From: Desulforapulum autotrophicum HRM2
Lineage (GTDB): Bacteria > Desulfobacterota > Desulfobacteria > Desulfobacterales > Desulfobacteraceae
Assembly (NCBI RefSeq): GCF_000020365.1
Contig: NC_012108.1
Location: forward strand, 2,480,001-2,544,000
DNA length: 64,000 nucleotides
Reading direction: 5' to 3'
The translations under genes were made by a program, and so were the position numbers. Positions 54,313-63,819 of the stretch are shown here, one piece after another. The notes beneath the pieces were generated by a model. The model ran no database searches. It saw only the letters and a program-made list of their open reading frames with translations, and was not told the origin of the DNA. Each line of letters opens with the position of its first letter. The first letter of the stretch is position 1.

Positions 54313-55000
54313 ACAAAAGGGTGAGCGGCTCATGGCCCTTGAAGGCATCTCCAAGGGCTTTAACACAAAGACCACTCGGATTGACATTCTCAATAAAGTG
54401 GATTTCACCATTTTACAGGGGGATACCCTGGCAGTTGTGGGGGCCTCTGGTATTGGTAAATCCACCCTGCTTCACATCATTGGTACCCTTGACCGACCCG
54501 ATCAGGGGCGACTGTTTTTTGGCGATGATGATCTTTTCGGCCTTGACCCGGTGGCCCTTGCTCGGTTCAGGAACCAGTCCATCGGTTTTGTGTTCCAGTT
54601 TCATCACCTGCTAAGGGGATTCACGGCAGTGGAAAACGTGATGATTCCCTGCCTGATCGACCGAATGAAACGATTGGACGCCAGAAAAAAGGCCACAACC
54701 ATTCTTGAAAGGGTCGGTCTCAATGCTCGTCTTGACCATCGGGTCGAAGATCTTTCAGGGGGTGAGCAGCAGCGGGTCGCCCTTGCAAGGGCCCTTGTCA
54801 TGGAACCCATGCTGCTCCTTGCCGATGAACCAACGGGCAACCTTGACCGAAAAAATTCAGATGCCGTTCACGAACTTCTCGTGGAGTTAAACAGGGAACT
54901 TGGCATGACGGTTATTGTGGTGACCCACAACCCCGATCTTGCCGGTCTCATGAACCAGCGGTTAACCCTTAAAGACAGTGAAATAGTGGCCGTTCAATGA
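54305..55000 (+). CDS. lolD: Lipoprotein-releasing ATPase LolD
   Basis: A 231-residue ABC ATPase: Walker [13 protein letters not shown], signature [15 protein letters not shown], Walker [13 protein letters not shown] and switch [15 protein letters not shown] is typical of the LolD/MacB group. It powers the lolC/E permease. The start used (GTT-side context, ATG 54305) overlaps the permease gene; a second in-frame Met lies at residue 11 ([10 protein letters not shown]) and may be the true start. Its stop overlaps bamA's upstream ATG. Confidence 0.93.
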   Translation: MVRQKGERLMALEGISKGFNTKTTRIDILNKVDFTILQGDTLAVVGASGIGKSTLLHIIGTLDRPDQGRLFFGDDDLFGLDPVALARFRNQSIGFVFQFHHLLRGFTAVENVMIPCLIDRMKRLDARKKATTILERVGLNARLDHRVEDLSGGEQQRVALARALVMEPMLLLADEPTGNLDRKNSDAVHELLVELNRELGMTVIVVTHNPDLAGLMNQRLTLKDSEIVAVQ

Positions 55001-55038
55001 ACGATAAACCATACAACCACCAAGTTGAGACTGATACT

Positions 55039-57678
55039 ATGAATACAGGTATTTTCAAACGAACAGCCTTTATGGCGATGCTTTTTGTTGTTTTTTTCAG
55101 TGTTACCGTTTCTGCCAAAGATAAGATTACCATTGGAATTCTTCCCTTTGCCGTTCATGCCGACAAGACACTGGATAAACTCGAAAAGAGCATTCCACGG
55201 ATGCTTTCAGAAAAATTTCAGGCTGATGGGGCTGAAACGGTTCTTATTGAGAAGGTGCCGGAAGGGATTGATCTTGGATATAACAAGATCAAAGAGCTGG
55301 GGATTCAATACGGGGTAGATCACCTGGTATGGGGCTCTTTGTTCATGGTGGGTGGCCGATTGAGCATTGACGCCCGCCTGGCAGCCACCTTTGATGCACG
55401 GCTTCCGGCCGCCTATTTTGCTGAGGCTGAGGGACTTGAAAATCTTTTTTCAGCCGTCAACCGACTCTCCAGTGAAATATCCAGTGTGATTTTTAAACGA
55501 CAGTTTATCACCGGGGTTAAGCTTGAGGGAAACCGCAGGATCGAGTCCGATGCCGTTCTGAGGATATTGGCGGTCAAACCAGGAGAAATCTTTAATCCGG
55601 CCACCCTTTCGGATGATCTTAAAAAGATCTATAAAATGGGCTATTTTGACGATGTCAGAGTGGAGAGTGATGAGCAGGACAAGGGCATTGAACTGATCTT
55701 TACCGTTGTTGAAAAACCCAGTGTTCGAAAGCTGAAGATCAAGGGAAACCGGGTGTACGAGGAAAAAGAAATTACCGATGTCATCAGGACCAGTACCGGC
55801 TCCATTCTCAATATCTTCAAACTGGATGCCGATGTGGCAAGGGTCAAGGCCCTGTATACGGAAAAGAACTACCATAATTGTGATATTCGTTATCAGACCA
55901 CTCCCCTTGACAACAATCAGGCCGACATTGAGTTCATCATTGATGAGGGAAACAAGCTCAGGATTGAATCCCTTGTATTTGAAGGGAACAGCTTCTTTTC
56001 AGACAAACAGCTCAAAAAGGAGATGAAGACCAAGGAAAAAGGATTTTTCTTCTGGGTCACCTCGTCTGGAGACCTTGATCAGAACGAACTTGACCAGGAT
56101 GTGTTCAGGTTGGAGTCCTATTACAAGGACCAGGGGTTTGTGGATGCCAGGGTCTCTGACCCAGAGATTGTGTATGGGAAAGAAAGCATTTCCGTTAATT
56201 TCAAGATAGATGAAGGGGTTCAGTATCGGATTGGCACCGTTGATTTCAAGGGAGATCTCATCGTTCCGGTTGAGACCCTGACAACGGAAATTAAATCAAG
56301 GGGGACTGAGCTTTACTCCAGAAAGCAGCTGAGAAGCGATGTGATCTCGCTTACCGATATCTATGCAGACAAGGGGTATGCCAATGCCGAGGTCTCTCCG
56401 CTCATTGGTCGAGACATGGAAAAAAAGATCGTCAACATCACCTTTAATTTAGACAAAAAATCACCGGTTTATTTTGAGCGTATTCTGATCAGCGGGAACA
56501 CCAAAACCCGGGACAAGGTGATCAGAAGACAGATCAAGGTCTATGAACAGGAGCTATATTCCATGTCAAAGCTCCAGGACAGCGTGAAAAACCTCAGGAG
56601 GACCGATTATTTTGAGAATGTCGAGGTAACCACTTCCAAGGGGAGCAAGCCGGACCGGCTGGACGTTCACATGAACATCACGGAAAAACCCACTGGAACA
56701 TTCAGTTTTGGTGGGGGGTACTCCAGTGAAGATTCCATGTTCGGCATGGTTTCCGTGACCGAGCGTAATCTTTTCGGCAAGGGTCAGGTGGCGACGGTAA
56801 GGGCTGAAATTTCCGGTTCCTCCACCAAGTATACCCTGAGCTTTACAGAACCGTGGCTGTTTGATATTCCATTGAGTGCAGGATTTGATCTCTACAACTG
56901 GGACAAGGAGTATGACTACTACGACAAGGACAGCAAGGGCGTGGCCCTGAGACTCGGGTACATGATATTTGATTTTACCAGCATCGGTATCAAATATGCT
57001 TTTGAAGATTTTACCATTTCCGATGTTGATACAGATTACACCTCTGTTGATGCCGGTACTTATGTGACAAGTTCCTTGACCACCACCTTGAAATATGACT
57101 CAAGGAACAAGAGTTTTAATGCCACCGAGGGAATGCTGCATTCGATCTCCATGGAGTATGCCGGCAGGTTCCTGGGCGGAGAGATCGATTTTACCAAATA
57201 CATTGCTGAATCCGGGGTTCATTTTCCGATTTTCAGTAAACTGACCGGCCTGGTCCATGGGAAGACCGGTTTTCTGGATGACCAATCCAGTGACGATATT
57301 GATATTGATTATGAAAAGTTTTATCTGGGCGGCATCAACTCTATACGAGGCTATGACTGGCAGGATATCAATGCCGGTGAAAACAGTGAGGGCAATATCG
57401 AGGGCGGTGTCAAGTTTGTTCAGTTCAACTTTGAACTCAACTTTCCACTTCTTGAAGATGTGGGGCTTGCAGGCGTGCTGTTTTATGACTCAGGGGATGT
57501 GTTTGCATCTGATGAGGACATCACGTTCAACGACCTCAAGTCAAGCTATGGGGCCGGGATCCGCTGGTATTCACCCATGGGGCCCATCCGGATCGAATAC
57601 GGCATCACCCTGGACGACACGGATGAGTCAAGTGCAGGAGACAGCCGATGGGAGTTTTCCATGGGCAGCTCATTTTAA
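55039..57678 (+). CDS. bamA: Outer-membrane assembly factor BamA with extra N-terminal domain
   Basis: The central subunit of the beta-barrel assembly machine. From ATG 55039 the protein starts MNTGIFKRTAFMAMLF with a Sec signal ending VSAKD; ATG 54997 overlaps lolD but would put 14 polar residues first. Before POTRA 1 there is an unusual domain of about 130 residues (ITIGILPFAVHADKTLDKLE to VIFKRQ) resembling the TolB N-terminal fold. Five POTRA units follow (about 158-565, beginning ITGVKLEGNRRIESD), then the 16-strand barrel with GGGYSSEDSMFG, GGINSIRGYDWQD and a terminal Phe. Length (about 879) exceeds E. coli BamA (810) because of the extra domain. Confidence 0.93.
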   Translation: MNTGIFKRTAFMAMLFVVFFSVTVSAKDKITIGILPFAVHADKTLDKLEKSIPRMLSEKFQADGAETVLIEKVPEGIDLGYNKIKELGIQYGVDHLVWGSLFMVGGRLSIDARLAATFDARLPAAYFAEAEGLENLFSAVNRLSSEISSVIFKRQFITGVKLEGNRRIESDAVLRILAVKPGEIFNPATLSDDLKKIYKMGYFDDVRVESDEQDKGIELIFTVVEKPSVRKLKIKGNRVYEEKEITDVIRTSTGSILNIFKLDADVARVKALYTEKNYHNCDIRYQTTPLDNNQADIEFIIDEGNKLRIESLVFEGNSFFSDKQLKKEMKTKEKGFFFWVTSSGDLDQNELDQDVFRLESYYKDQGFVDARVSDPEIVYGKESISVNFKIDEGVQYRIGTVDFKGDLIVPVETLTTEIKSRGTELYSRKQLRSDVISLTDIYADKGYANAEVSPLIGRDMEKKIVNITFNLDKKSPVYFERILISGNTKTRDKVIRRQIKVYEQELYSMSKLQDSVKNLRRTDYFENVEVTTSKGSKPDRLDVHMNITEKPTGTFSFGGGYSSEDSMFGMVSVTERNLFGKGQVATVRAEISGSSTKYTLSFTEPWLFDIPLSAGFDLYNWDKEYDYYDKDSKGVALRLGYMIFDFTSIGIKYAFEDFTISDVDTDYTSVDAGTYVTSSLTTTLKYDSRNKSFNATEGMLHSISMEYAGRFLGGEIDFTKYIAESGVHFPIFSKLTGLVHGKTGFLDDQSSDDIDIDYEKFYLGGINSIRGYDWQDINAGENSEGNIEGGVKFVQFNFELNFPLLEDVGLAGVLFYDSGDVFASDEDITFNDLKSSYGAGIRWYSPMGPIRIEYGITLDDTDESSAGDSRWEFSMGSSF

Positions 57679-57690
57679 CCGTTAGGGCCG

Positions 57691-57780
57691 GGGCCGGAGC
57701 GAGGTATCTGCCCTGGCCATAACCAACGATGAAGCGCCGCTGTTTGTAATACTTCGGTGGATGTTTCATTTAAAAAAACG
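57691..57780 (+). repeat. Dispersed hairpin repeat, copy 4
   Basis: It fills the gap between bamA and skp and aligns with the minus-strand copy at 43824-43920 through GGCCGGAGC, TATCTGCCCTGGCCA, AACGAT, TTCGGTGGATGTTTCAT and an A-rich tail. Its left hairpin arm is degraded (GATGAAGCGCCGC). Confidence 0.7.
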
Positions 57781-57810
57781 TGATTATTTACAATAAGTAG
57801 GGAGGGCACC

Positions 57811-58350
57811 ATGAAAATTACGACTAAAATAGCTTTGGCAACGGCGGTTTTGTTTCTCTGTGGTATCGTTTCAGCCTTTGCAGCAGACAAATCTAAGATC
57901 GGCATCATTAATTTCCAGAAGATTCTTGTCACCTCAAGCTCTGGAAAGATTGCAAAAGAAGAGATCAATAAAAAGGGTAAGGAGATGGAAACCGCCCTTA
58001 AAGCTAAAGGCGAGGAGCTTGAGGAGCTTAAAAAAACAATTGAACGTGAAGCCCTTGTCATGAGCAAGGAAAAACGGGATGAAAAAGAGCGTGAGTTCCG
58101 AATCAAGGTCAACGATTTTAAGACATTGCAGACCCAGTACAGGGAAGACTTTAAAGCTTTTGAGGCCGGGTTCATCAAAAAGATCAACAAGGATGTACTG
58201 GTCATTGCCCAGACCTTGGGAAAAGAGGGGGGATACACCCTTATTCTTGAGCAGAACGCTGCAGGTGTGGTCTATTTTGCCGACGCCCTTGATATGACCG
58301 ATAAGGTTATTGATGCGTTCAACAAGAGCAGTGCAAAGCAGGCCAAGTAG
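57811..58350 (+). CDS. skp: Periplasmic chaperone Skp/OmpH
   Basis: A 179-residue OmpH/Skp protein: signal peptide ending SAFAADK, a small beta core (KIGIINFQKILVTSSSGKIA and YTLILEQNAAGVVYFADALDMT) and a long charged coiled coil between (about 50-130) that forms the chaperone tentacles. It carries unfolded outer-membrane proteins to the Bam complex, which fits its place after bamA. GGGAGG lies seven bases before the ATG. lpxD follows after 9 bases. Confidence 0.93.
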   Translation: MKITTKIALATAVLFLCGIVSAFAADKSKIGIINFQKILVTSSSGKIAKEEINKKGKEMETALKAKGEELEELKKTIEREALVMSKEKRDEKEREFRIKVNDFKTLQTQYREDFKAFEAGFIKKINKDVLVIAQTLGKEGGYTLILEQNAAGVVYFADALDMTDKVIDAFNKSSAKQAK

Positions 58351-58359
58351 ACCGGATCC

Positions 58360-59412
58360 ATGAAATCTTTTTTTAAATTTATTCTAAAAGACCTTGCAGC
58401 AATGCTTGACGGTGAGGTGGTAGGCAACGCACAACTTGAGGTTTCGGGCTGCGCTTCCTTTGGGGAGGCAGCCCATCTCGACATTACCTTTGCCGATGAC
58501 CCCAGGTTTTTGAATCGGCTGGATCAGACCCGTGCCGGTGCAGTCATCGTTCCCTGGGATTTCACTGGTTTTGATCGTGAAACCCTGACTTGTTCCCTTG
58601 TTCGGTCAAAAAATCCAAGGCTTCATTTTTTCAGGATCGTTGAACGGTTTAATCCTGCGAAAAAGACCGTGCCCGGCATCGCACCCACGGCCACCATTGG
58701 TAAAAATTTTGCCGGTGGAAAGGGGATCACCATTGCCCCAGGGGTCACCATTGGCGACAATGTCACCCTTGGAGATCATGTCCAACTCATGGCCGGGGTC
58801 TTTGTGGGCGACAATGTCACCATGGGTAGCTATACCATTGTCAAACCCAATGTCACTATTATGGACAAGACCATGATCGGTCAGGGTGTGATCATCCATC
58901 CGGGAACGGTCATCGGCAGTGATGGTTTCGGGTTTACCCCAAGCCGGGGTATCCATGAAAAGCTCATCCATGCGGGGTTTGTCCAGATCGATGACCAGGT
59001 GGAAATTGGTGCCTGCAACACCATTGATCGTGGAACCCTGGGACGGACCTGGTTACAAAGTGGTGTTAAGACCGACAATCTGGTTCATATTGCCCACAAT
59101 GTGGTCATCGGTGAAAATACGCTTATCGTGGCCCAGGTGGGTATTGCAGGATCGACCACACTTGGAAAGAATGTCATTGTTGCCGGCAAAGCCGGAATTT
59201 CCGGACATCTTACCATTGGCGACAATGCCATTGTTGGTCCGGGTGCAGGTGTTGTATCGGATGTTCCTCCGGGTGAGATCGTCTCAGGCGTTCCCCAGAT
59301 GCCCCATAAACTCTGGCTCAAGGTCGGTCGAATAATCCCAAGACTTCCCGATATCAGAAAGCGGCTTCTGGCCCTTGAAAAGCGGGTGAACAGTAAGGAG
59401 AGTACCCCATGA
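58360..59412 (+). CDS. lpxD: UDP-3-O-acylglucosamine N-acyltransferase LpxD
   Basis: A 350-residue LpxD: uridine-binding N-terminal domain (about 1-110), then a left-handed beta-helix of hexapeptide repeats ([20 protein letters not shown] and on) and a short C-terminal helix. The catalytic His is in [15 protein letters not shown] (about residue 245). It adds the N-linked acyl chain in lipid A synthesis. Its stop overlaps lpxA by four bases; no fabZ lies between, unlike in many proteobacteria. Confidence 0.95.
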   Translation: MKSFFKFILKDLAAMLDGEVVGNAQLEVSGCASFGEAAHLDITFADDPRFLNRLDQTRAGAVIVPWDFTGFDRETLTCSLVRSKNPRLHFFRIVERFNPAKKTVPGIAPTATIGKNFAGGKGITIAPGVTIGDNVTLGDHVQLMAGVFVGDNVTMGSYTIVKPNVTIMDKTMIGQGVIIHPGTVIGSDGFGFTPSRGIHEKLIHAGFVQIDDQVEIGACNTIDRGTLGRTWLQSGVKTDNLVHIAHNVVIGENTLIVAQVGIAGSTTLGKNVIVAGKAGISGHLTIGDNAIVGPGAGVVSDVPPGEIVSGVPQMPHKLWLKVGRIIPRLPDIRKRLLALEKRVNSKESTP

Positions 59413-60194
59413 GTGTTTCAACGCTTATTCATCCCACGGCAATCATTGATCCCGGAGCAGAAATCGATGCCAACGTCTCCATTGGTCCCTATGCCATCAT
59501 CAAGGGTGATGTTTGTATCGGTTCTGGTACCCAGATCGGCCCCTACACCACCATTGATCAGTATGTTACCATTGGAAGTGACTGTCGGATCTTCCAGTAT
59601 GCCTCCATTGGTGCGGCACCCCAGGATCTGAAATACCACGGTGAACGAACCTACCTCAAGGTCGGTCGTGGTACAGTAATCCGCGAGTTTGTGACCATCA
59701 ACCGGGGCACGGAGTTTGGTGGAGGGGTTACCGAAGTGGGGGAAGAAAACTATCTTATGGCTTACACCCACATTGCCCATGACTGCAAAACCGGTAACAG
59801 GGTTATCCTTGCCAACAATTCGACCCTTGCCGGACACATTGAGCTTGGAGACAACGTCACCGTGGGTGGACTTGTTGCCGTGCATCAGTTTGTCAGAGTC
59901 GGAGACTTTGCCTATATCGGCGGAAAATCGGCCGTTGTAAAGGATATTCCTCCCTATGTGATTGCCGCAGGCGACAGGGCAACTCTCCACGGGTTGAACA
60001 ATGTGGGATTGAAGCGGCATCATTTTTCCAAGGCCACTCTTCAGGAGCTCAAAAAGGCATACAGGATTGTTTTTCGAATCGGGCTCACCGTGAAACAGGC
60101 AACAGAGCGTGTCAAAGCCGAGGTCGAACAGATTCCCGAGGTGATCAATTTCATGACCTTTATCCAGGAATCCAACCGGGGTGTGACCCGATAA
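59409..60194 (+). CDS. lpxA: UDP-N-acetylglucosamine acyltransferase LpxA
   Basis: A 261-residue LpxA with hexapeptide repeats ([20 protein letters not shown]) and the catalytic histidine in [13 protein letters not shown] (about residue 124). [25 protein letters not shown] and the C-terminal [12 protein letters not shown] are family landmarks. It performs the first, reversible step of lipid A synthesis. It overlaps lpxD by four bases and precedes lpxI by four. Confidence 0.95.
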   Translation: MSVSTLIHPTAIIDPGAEIDANVSIGPYAIIKGDVCIGSGTQIGPYTTIDQYVTIGSDCRIFQYASIGAAPQDLKYHGERTYLKVGRGTVIREFVTINRGTEFGGGVTEVGEENYLMAYTHIAHDCKTGNRVILANNSTLAGHIELGDNVTVGGLVAVHQFVRVGDFAYIGGKSAVVKDIPPYVIAAGDRATLHGLNNVGLKRHHFSKATLQELKKAYRIVFRIGLTVKQATERVKAEVEQIPEVINFMTFIQESNRGVTR

Positions 60195-60198
60195 TGCC

Positions 60199-61014
60199 AT
60201 GAAGATCGGACTCATTGCTGGCGGCGGTCAGTTTCCCCTGTTGTTTGCAAAAAAGGCGAAAATCAAGGGATATGAAATCCATGCGGTTGCCTATGTTAAC
60301 GAGGCCTCCACGGACCTTTCTGATCATGTGGACACCATTCAGTGGATGCACCTGGGTCAGGTTGGACGCATGCTGACGTTTTTTAAACGTCAGGAAATTG
60401 CCCAGGCCGTGATGCTCGGGAGCGTTAAAAAAACCCGGATTTTTACGGATATCAAACCGGATCTCAAGGCCCTGGCCTTTATTGCACGTATGGGCCATAC
60501 CCACGATGACTCCATTCTGCGGGCCTTTGCAGACTTGCTTGAGAGTCAGGGTGTCACAATCAAACCCTCGACATTCCTTCTGCCCGAGCTTGTTTCCCCC
60601 AGGGGGTGCTGGACAAAGCGCAGGCCGGGACGGTCGGAAAAAAAAGACATTCGAACCGGCTGGCGTATTGCCAGGGAGATCGGCAGGCTGGATGTGGGTC
60701 AGGCCATTGTCATCGGAAACGGTACCGTGCTTGCCGTTGAAGCGGCAGACGGAACTGACGCCACCATTCGTAGGGGGGGGCTCCTTGGAGGGGGGGGGAG
60801 CGTTCTTGTGAAACTTTGTAAACCCGGTCAGGACCGGCGGTTTGATTTGCCGTCCACCGGGGTTGAAACCATACAGGCCATGGTTGATTCCGGTGTGTCC
60901 GTTCTGGTGCTTGAGGCGGAAAGGAGCATTTCCTTTGACAGGGAACAGATGACGGCCCTTGCCGATGAACATGGGATTGCCATAGTTGCCATGGCCGAGG
61001 ATGAGTTCCAATGA
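60199..61014 (+). CDS. lpxI: UDP-2,3-diacylglucosamine pyrophosphatase LpxI
   Basis: A 271-residue LpxI (DUF1009), which replaces LpxH in many alpha- and deltaproteobacteria and makes lipid X. Motifs are MKIGLIAGGGQFPLLFA, MGHTHDDSILRAFAD, VIGNGTVLAVEAADGTDATI and the C-terminal VETIQAMVDSGVSVLVLEA. The gene contains G-runs of 8 (60773-60780) and 9 (60790-60798) bases in the GGLLGGGG stretch, which are slippage-prone. Its stop overlaps lpxB by four bases. Confidence 0.93.
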   Translation: MKIGLIAGGGQFPLLFAKKAKIKGYEIHAVAYVNEASTDLSDHVDTIQWMHLGQVGRMLTFFKRQEIAQAVMLGSVKKTRIFTDIKPDLKALAFIARMGHTHDDSILRAFADLLESQGVTIKPSTFLLPELVSPRGCWTKRRPGRSEKKDIRTGWRIAREIGRLDVGQAIVIGNGTVLAVEAADGTDATIRRGGLLGGGGSVLVKLCKPGQDRRFDLPSTGVETIQAMVDSGVSVLVLEAERSISFDREQMTALADEHGIAIVAMAEDEFQ

Positions 61015-62201
61015 CCCAAGATGTGGGTCCAGAACCCCGACCTTTTCATGTCATGATTCTTGCCGGAGAGCCCTCCGGGGATCTCCATGGGGCAAACCTT
61101 GTCCGATCCATGAAACGCCTTGACCCCTCCCTTTCCATCAACGGCATTGGCGGAGATCTGATGGCGGCCCAGGGCATGGAACTTTTTTTTCACATCAGAA
61201 GCCTCTCCGTCATGGGGGTGACCGAGGTGATCCGTCAGTTCAAGGTCATTAACCGTGCTTTTAATCGTTTCAGGCAACGGGTGAGGACCACAAAACCAGA
61301 CCTTGTCATTCTTATTGATTATCCCGGATTTAACCTCCGGGCCGCGGCATTTGCCAAAAAGAACGGAGTGCCGGTCCTCTATTATATCACCCCAAAGGTG
61401 TGGGCCTGGAAAAAGTCGCGCCTTAGGACCATGAGACGGGTGGTTGACCATGCTGCATTGATTTTTCCCTTTGAACTGCCCCTGTTTAAACAGGCTGGCA
61501 TTGCCTCAACCTTTGTGGGTCATCCCCTTCTGGATTGTTACCCTGAAACCACGGCAAGACAGATCCCCTTAGATGACGCCCCCTTTGTTGTTGGACTTCT
61601 TCCCGGTTCAAGGGAGAATGAAATTTCAGCCCTGTTGGCGCCCATGGTTCAAGCGGCCCTGTTGATCCGGAAACAAGATAAAAAGGTCAGGTTTCTTGTT
61701 TCCCTGGCAGCAACCGTTGATCCGGGTCGGATTCTTGAGACCATTGATACCTGCAATAAAAAATTTCCCGGCCAACAGCCGTTGTTTGGTGCAGTCAAAG
61801 GCCCCTGTCAGACCCTATTCGACCAGTGTGATCTGCTCATTGCAGCCTCTGGAACAGTCACTCTGGAGGCAGCCATCTGTGGCGTTCCCATGATTATTGT
61901 TTACCACCTTTCCCGGGTGAGTTATTTCATTGCCAGAATTTTTGTCCGGATAAAACATGTGGGCCTTGCAAACATCATTGCAAACGAGCAGATTGTGCCT
62001 GAACTTCTCCAGGACGATGCAACTGCTGAAAATATTGCCCGAACGGCCCTGACTCTTTTAAACAGGCAAACCCTTGGGCATATGCGAACACGGCTGTTGA
62101 TGGTCCGAAAACGCCTCGGGGGGCAAGGCGCTGCCTACCGCACGGCAAGGCTTGCCCTGGAGCTTTTGAGATCCCGCAACCTTTCGGGCAATAAAAGTTG
62201 A
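61011..62201 (+). CDS. lpxB: Lipid A disaccharide synthase LpxB
   Basis: A 396-residue GT19 enzyme: MILAGEPSGDLHGANLVRSM at the start, then IDYPGFNLRAAAFAKKNGVPVLYY and the C-terminal nucleotide-sugar site ASGTVTLEAAICGVPMIIVY. It joins lipid X to UDP-diacylglucosamine. It ends the lpxD-A-I-B run; the start overlaps lpxI by four bases. Confidence 0.95.
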   Translation: MTQDVGPEPRPFHVMILAGEPSGDLHGANLVRSMKRLDPSLSINGIGGDLMAAQGMELFFHIRSLSVMGVTEVIRQFKVINRAFNRFRQRVRTTKPDLVILIDYPGFNLRAAAFAKKNGVPVLYYITPKVWAWKKSRLRTMRRVVDHAALIFPFELPLFKQAGIASTFVGHPLLDCYPETTARQIPLDDAPFVVGLLPGSRENEISALLAPMVQAALLIRKQDKKVRFLVSLAATVDPGRILETIDTCNKKFPGQQPLFGAVKGPCQTLFDQCDLLIAASGTVTLEAAICGVPMIIVYHLSRVSYFIARIFVRIKHVGLANIIANEQIVPELLQDDATAENIARTALTLLNRQTLGHMRTRLLMVRKRLGGQGAAYRTARLALELLRSRNLSGNKS

Positions 62202-62222
62202 AGGCTTTGTGCTTGAAAGTTA

Positions 62223-62252
62223 TTGTTTTTTTTCGCTATTTTCTGATATAAC
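62223..62252 (+). promoter_or_regulatory. Candidate promoter of the CNNM/CorC gene
   Basis: TTGTTT (62223-62228), 18 bases, TATAAC (62247-62252), 76 bases before the ATG. The boxes match four of six positions each or better, in an AT-rich stretch after lpxB. Confidence 0.4.
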
Positions 62253-62327
62253 CATTGCACTGGACCCGGGCGCCAGGAACAGATCTGTACTTTATGCCTG
62301 ATTTAAAAAATAGGAAGCGTTAAACCC

Positions 62328-63557
62328 ATGGCCACCCAGTTAATTTTTCTTGTTGTCTGTCTTATTTTGTCCGCTTTTTTCTCGTCTTCGGAAACAGCGC
62401 TCTTTTCCATTTCCAAGGTAAGGGCGCTTCACCTTGCCAAGGAAGGCGGGAAACTTGATCAGCTCATCCTTCGCATGAAAAGAGATTCTCACAGTCTGTT
62501 GACCACCATCCTCATTGGCAACAACCTTGTCAACATCGGTGGATCATCCCTTGCTACGGCCATTGTGATGGAAAAATTCAGTTCCAATGCCGTGGGCATT
62601 GCAACGGGTGTCATGACCTTTCTAATTCTCGTATTTGGAGAAATTTTTCCCAAATCCTTTGCCACCCATAACAACGTGGTTGTGGCAAGGATCGTCATCT
62701 ATCCGATTTTCTGGCTGTCAAAGCTTTTCTTCCCCATCATTATTATTTTGAACTTTATTCCAAAGGTCCTCGGCCCCTATACTAATAAACCTGCGGTAAC
62801 CGAAGATGAACTCATGACCATGGTGGAGGTGGTTGAAGAGGGGGGCGAGATTAAAGAGGGAGAGCGGCAGCTTATTTCAAATATCTTTGAATTTGACGAT
62901 ACCTGTGCTTCAGAGATTATGACACCCCGTGCCGATATGTATACGATTGATATTGAAGATCCTGTTGATATACAGGCGATCATTCGATCGGGTTTTTCAA
63001 GGATTCCTGTGATCGAGGAGAGCATTGACAATGTTGTGGGCATCCTCAACGTCAAGGACCTTTTTGCAAGTTACCACAAATATTGTACGTCAAATCACAC
63101 CTCCTCCTTTGATGTCAAGGAGATCATGAGGGGTCCTTATTTTGTTCCTGAATCTAAGAAGATCGATTCCCTGCTCCACGAGTTCAAGCAGAAGAAAAAC
63201 CACATCGGTATCGTTATTGATGAGCATGGGGGTGTTGAAGGTCTTGTCACCATGGAGGATGTACTTGAAGAGCTTGTGGGTGAGATCAGTGATGAAACCG
63301 ATCACCTTGATCCCCATGTGGTGAAACTCAAGGACAAACGGTGGGTGGTGCTTGGGAAGACAGACATTGATGAGGTCAATAAAAAACTCGGACTCACCAT
63401 TGAAGATTCAAACAATTACGACACCTTTTCAGGTTATATATTAGAGCGCATTGGAAGGATTCCAGAAGTTGGGGAAAGTATTCAAATTGATTCCTACACG
63501 GTAACGGTCAAGGAAAAGGACGGCAACAGGATCAAAACCTTTGTGTTTAAAAAATAA
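62328..63557 (+). CDS. CNNM/CorC (TlyC/HlyC)-family membrane protein
   Basis: A 409-residue protein: a DUF21/CNNM membrane domain (about 1-180, with SAFFSSSETALFSISK and GEIFPKSFATHNN), paired CBS domains (about 200-325, IMTPRADMYTIDIED and IVIDEHGGVEGLVTMEDVLEELVG) and a C-terminal CorC-HlyC domain (about 335-405). Members are linked to magnesium or cobalt efflux; haemolysin naming is historical. A direct transport role here is inferred from the family. It stands alone between lpxB and the leader of the chorismate-mutase gene. Confidence 0.9.
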   Translation: MATQLIFLVVCLILSAFFSSSETALFSISKVRALHLAKEGGKLDQLILRMKRDSHSLLTTILIGNNLVNIGGSSLATAIVMEKFSSNAVGIATGVMTFLILVFGEIFPKSFATHNNVVVARIVIYPIFWLSKLFFPIIIILNFIPKVLGPYTNKPAVTEDELMTMVEVVEEGGEIKEGERQLISNIFEFDDTCASEIMTPRADMYTIDIEDPVDIQAIIRSGFSRIPVIEESIDNVVGILNVKDLFASYHKYCTSNHTSSFDVKEIMRGPYFVPESKKIDSLLHEFKQKKNHIGIVIDEHGGVEGLVTMEDVLEELVGEISDETDHLDPHVVKLKDKRWVVLGKTDIDEVNKKLGLTIEDSNNYDTFSGYILERIGRIPEVGESIQIDSYTVTVKEKDGNRIKTFVFKK

Positions 63558-63568
63558 ACAAAAAGGGG

Positions 63569-63597
63569 TTGACTTTGTTTAAAGGTGCCTGTAACGT
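63569..63597 (+). promoter_or_regulatory. Candidate promoter of the pheA leader
   Basis: TTGACT (63569-63574), 17 bases, TAACGT (63592-63597). It would start RNA near 63604, about 75 bases before the leader peptide. The -10 box is weak. Confidence 0.35.
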
Positions 63598-63677
63598 GCT
63601 CCGCACAACTGAAGTAATTGCAGGCGAATGGGTTTTTAAAGGAAAATAAATTTACAGTGAACTTTATTTTTACAGGC

Positions 63678-63734
63678 ATGATGTATTTCTATTTTAGGAG
63701 CTTTTTTAAGAAAGGCCTGCCTGTGGTGCACTGA
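63678..63734 (+). CDS. pheL: Phe/Tyr-rich leader peptide of a pheA attenuator
   Basis: An 18-codon frame, MMYFYFRSFFKKGLPVVH, holding four Phe and two Tyr codons in ten residues. It precedes a rho-independent terminator at 63767-63802 and a chorismate-mutase gene at 63820, the classic order of ribosome-mediated attenuation. When Phe-tRNA is scarce, stalling on the Phe codons would favour an antiterminator. The second ATG (63681) sits at a better distance from CAGG than the first. The call rests on codon content and position. Confidence 0.7.
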   Translation: MMYFYFRSFFKKGLPVVH

Positions 63735-63766
63735 ACGAGACGATAATCATCAGAATCAAAAGTGAT

Positions 63767-63802
63767 AAGCCGCAGCAGACCAAAGGTCTCTGCGGCTTTT
63801 TT
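63767..63802 (+). terminator. Attenuator terminator upstream of pheA
   Basis: AAGCCGCAG-C-AGACC (63767-63781) pairs with 63785-63798 across an AAA loop, with one bulged C, and ends in six T (63797-63802). It ends 17 bases before the pheA start, so it must be regulated for the gene to be expressed. Confidence 0.85.
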
Positions 63803-63819
63803 GTTTTTAAGGAGGAACC

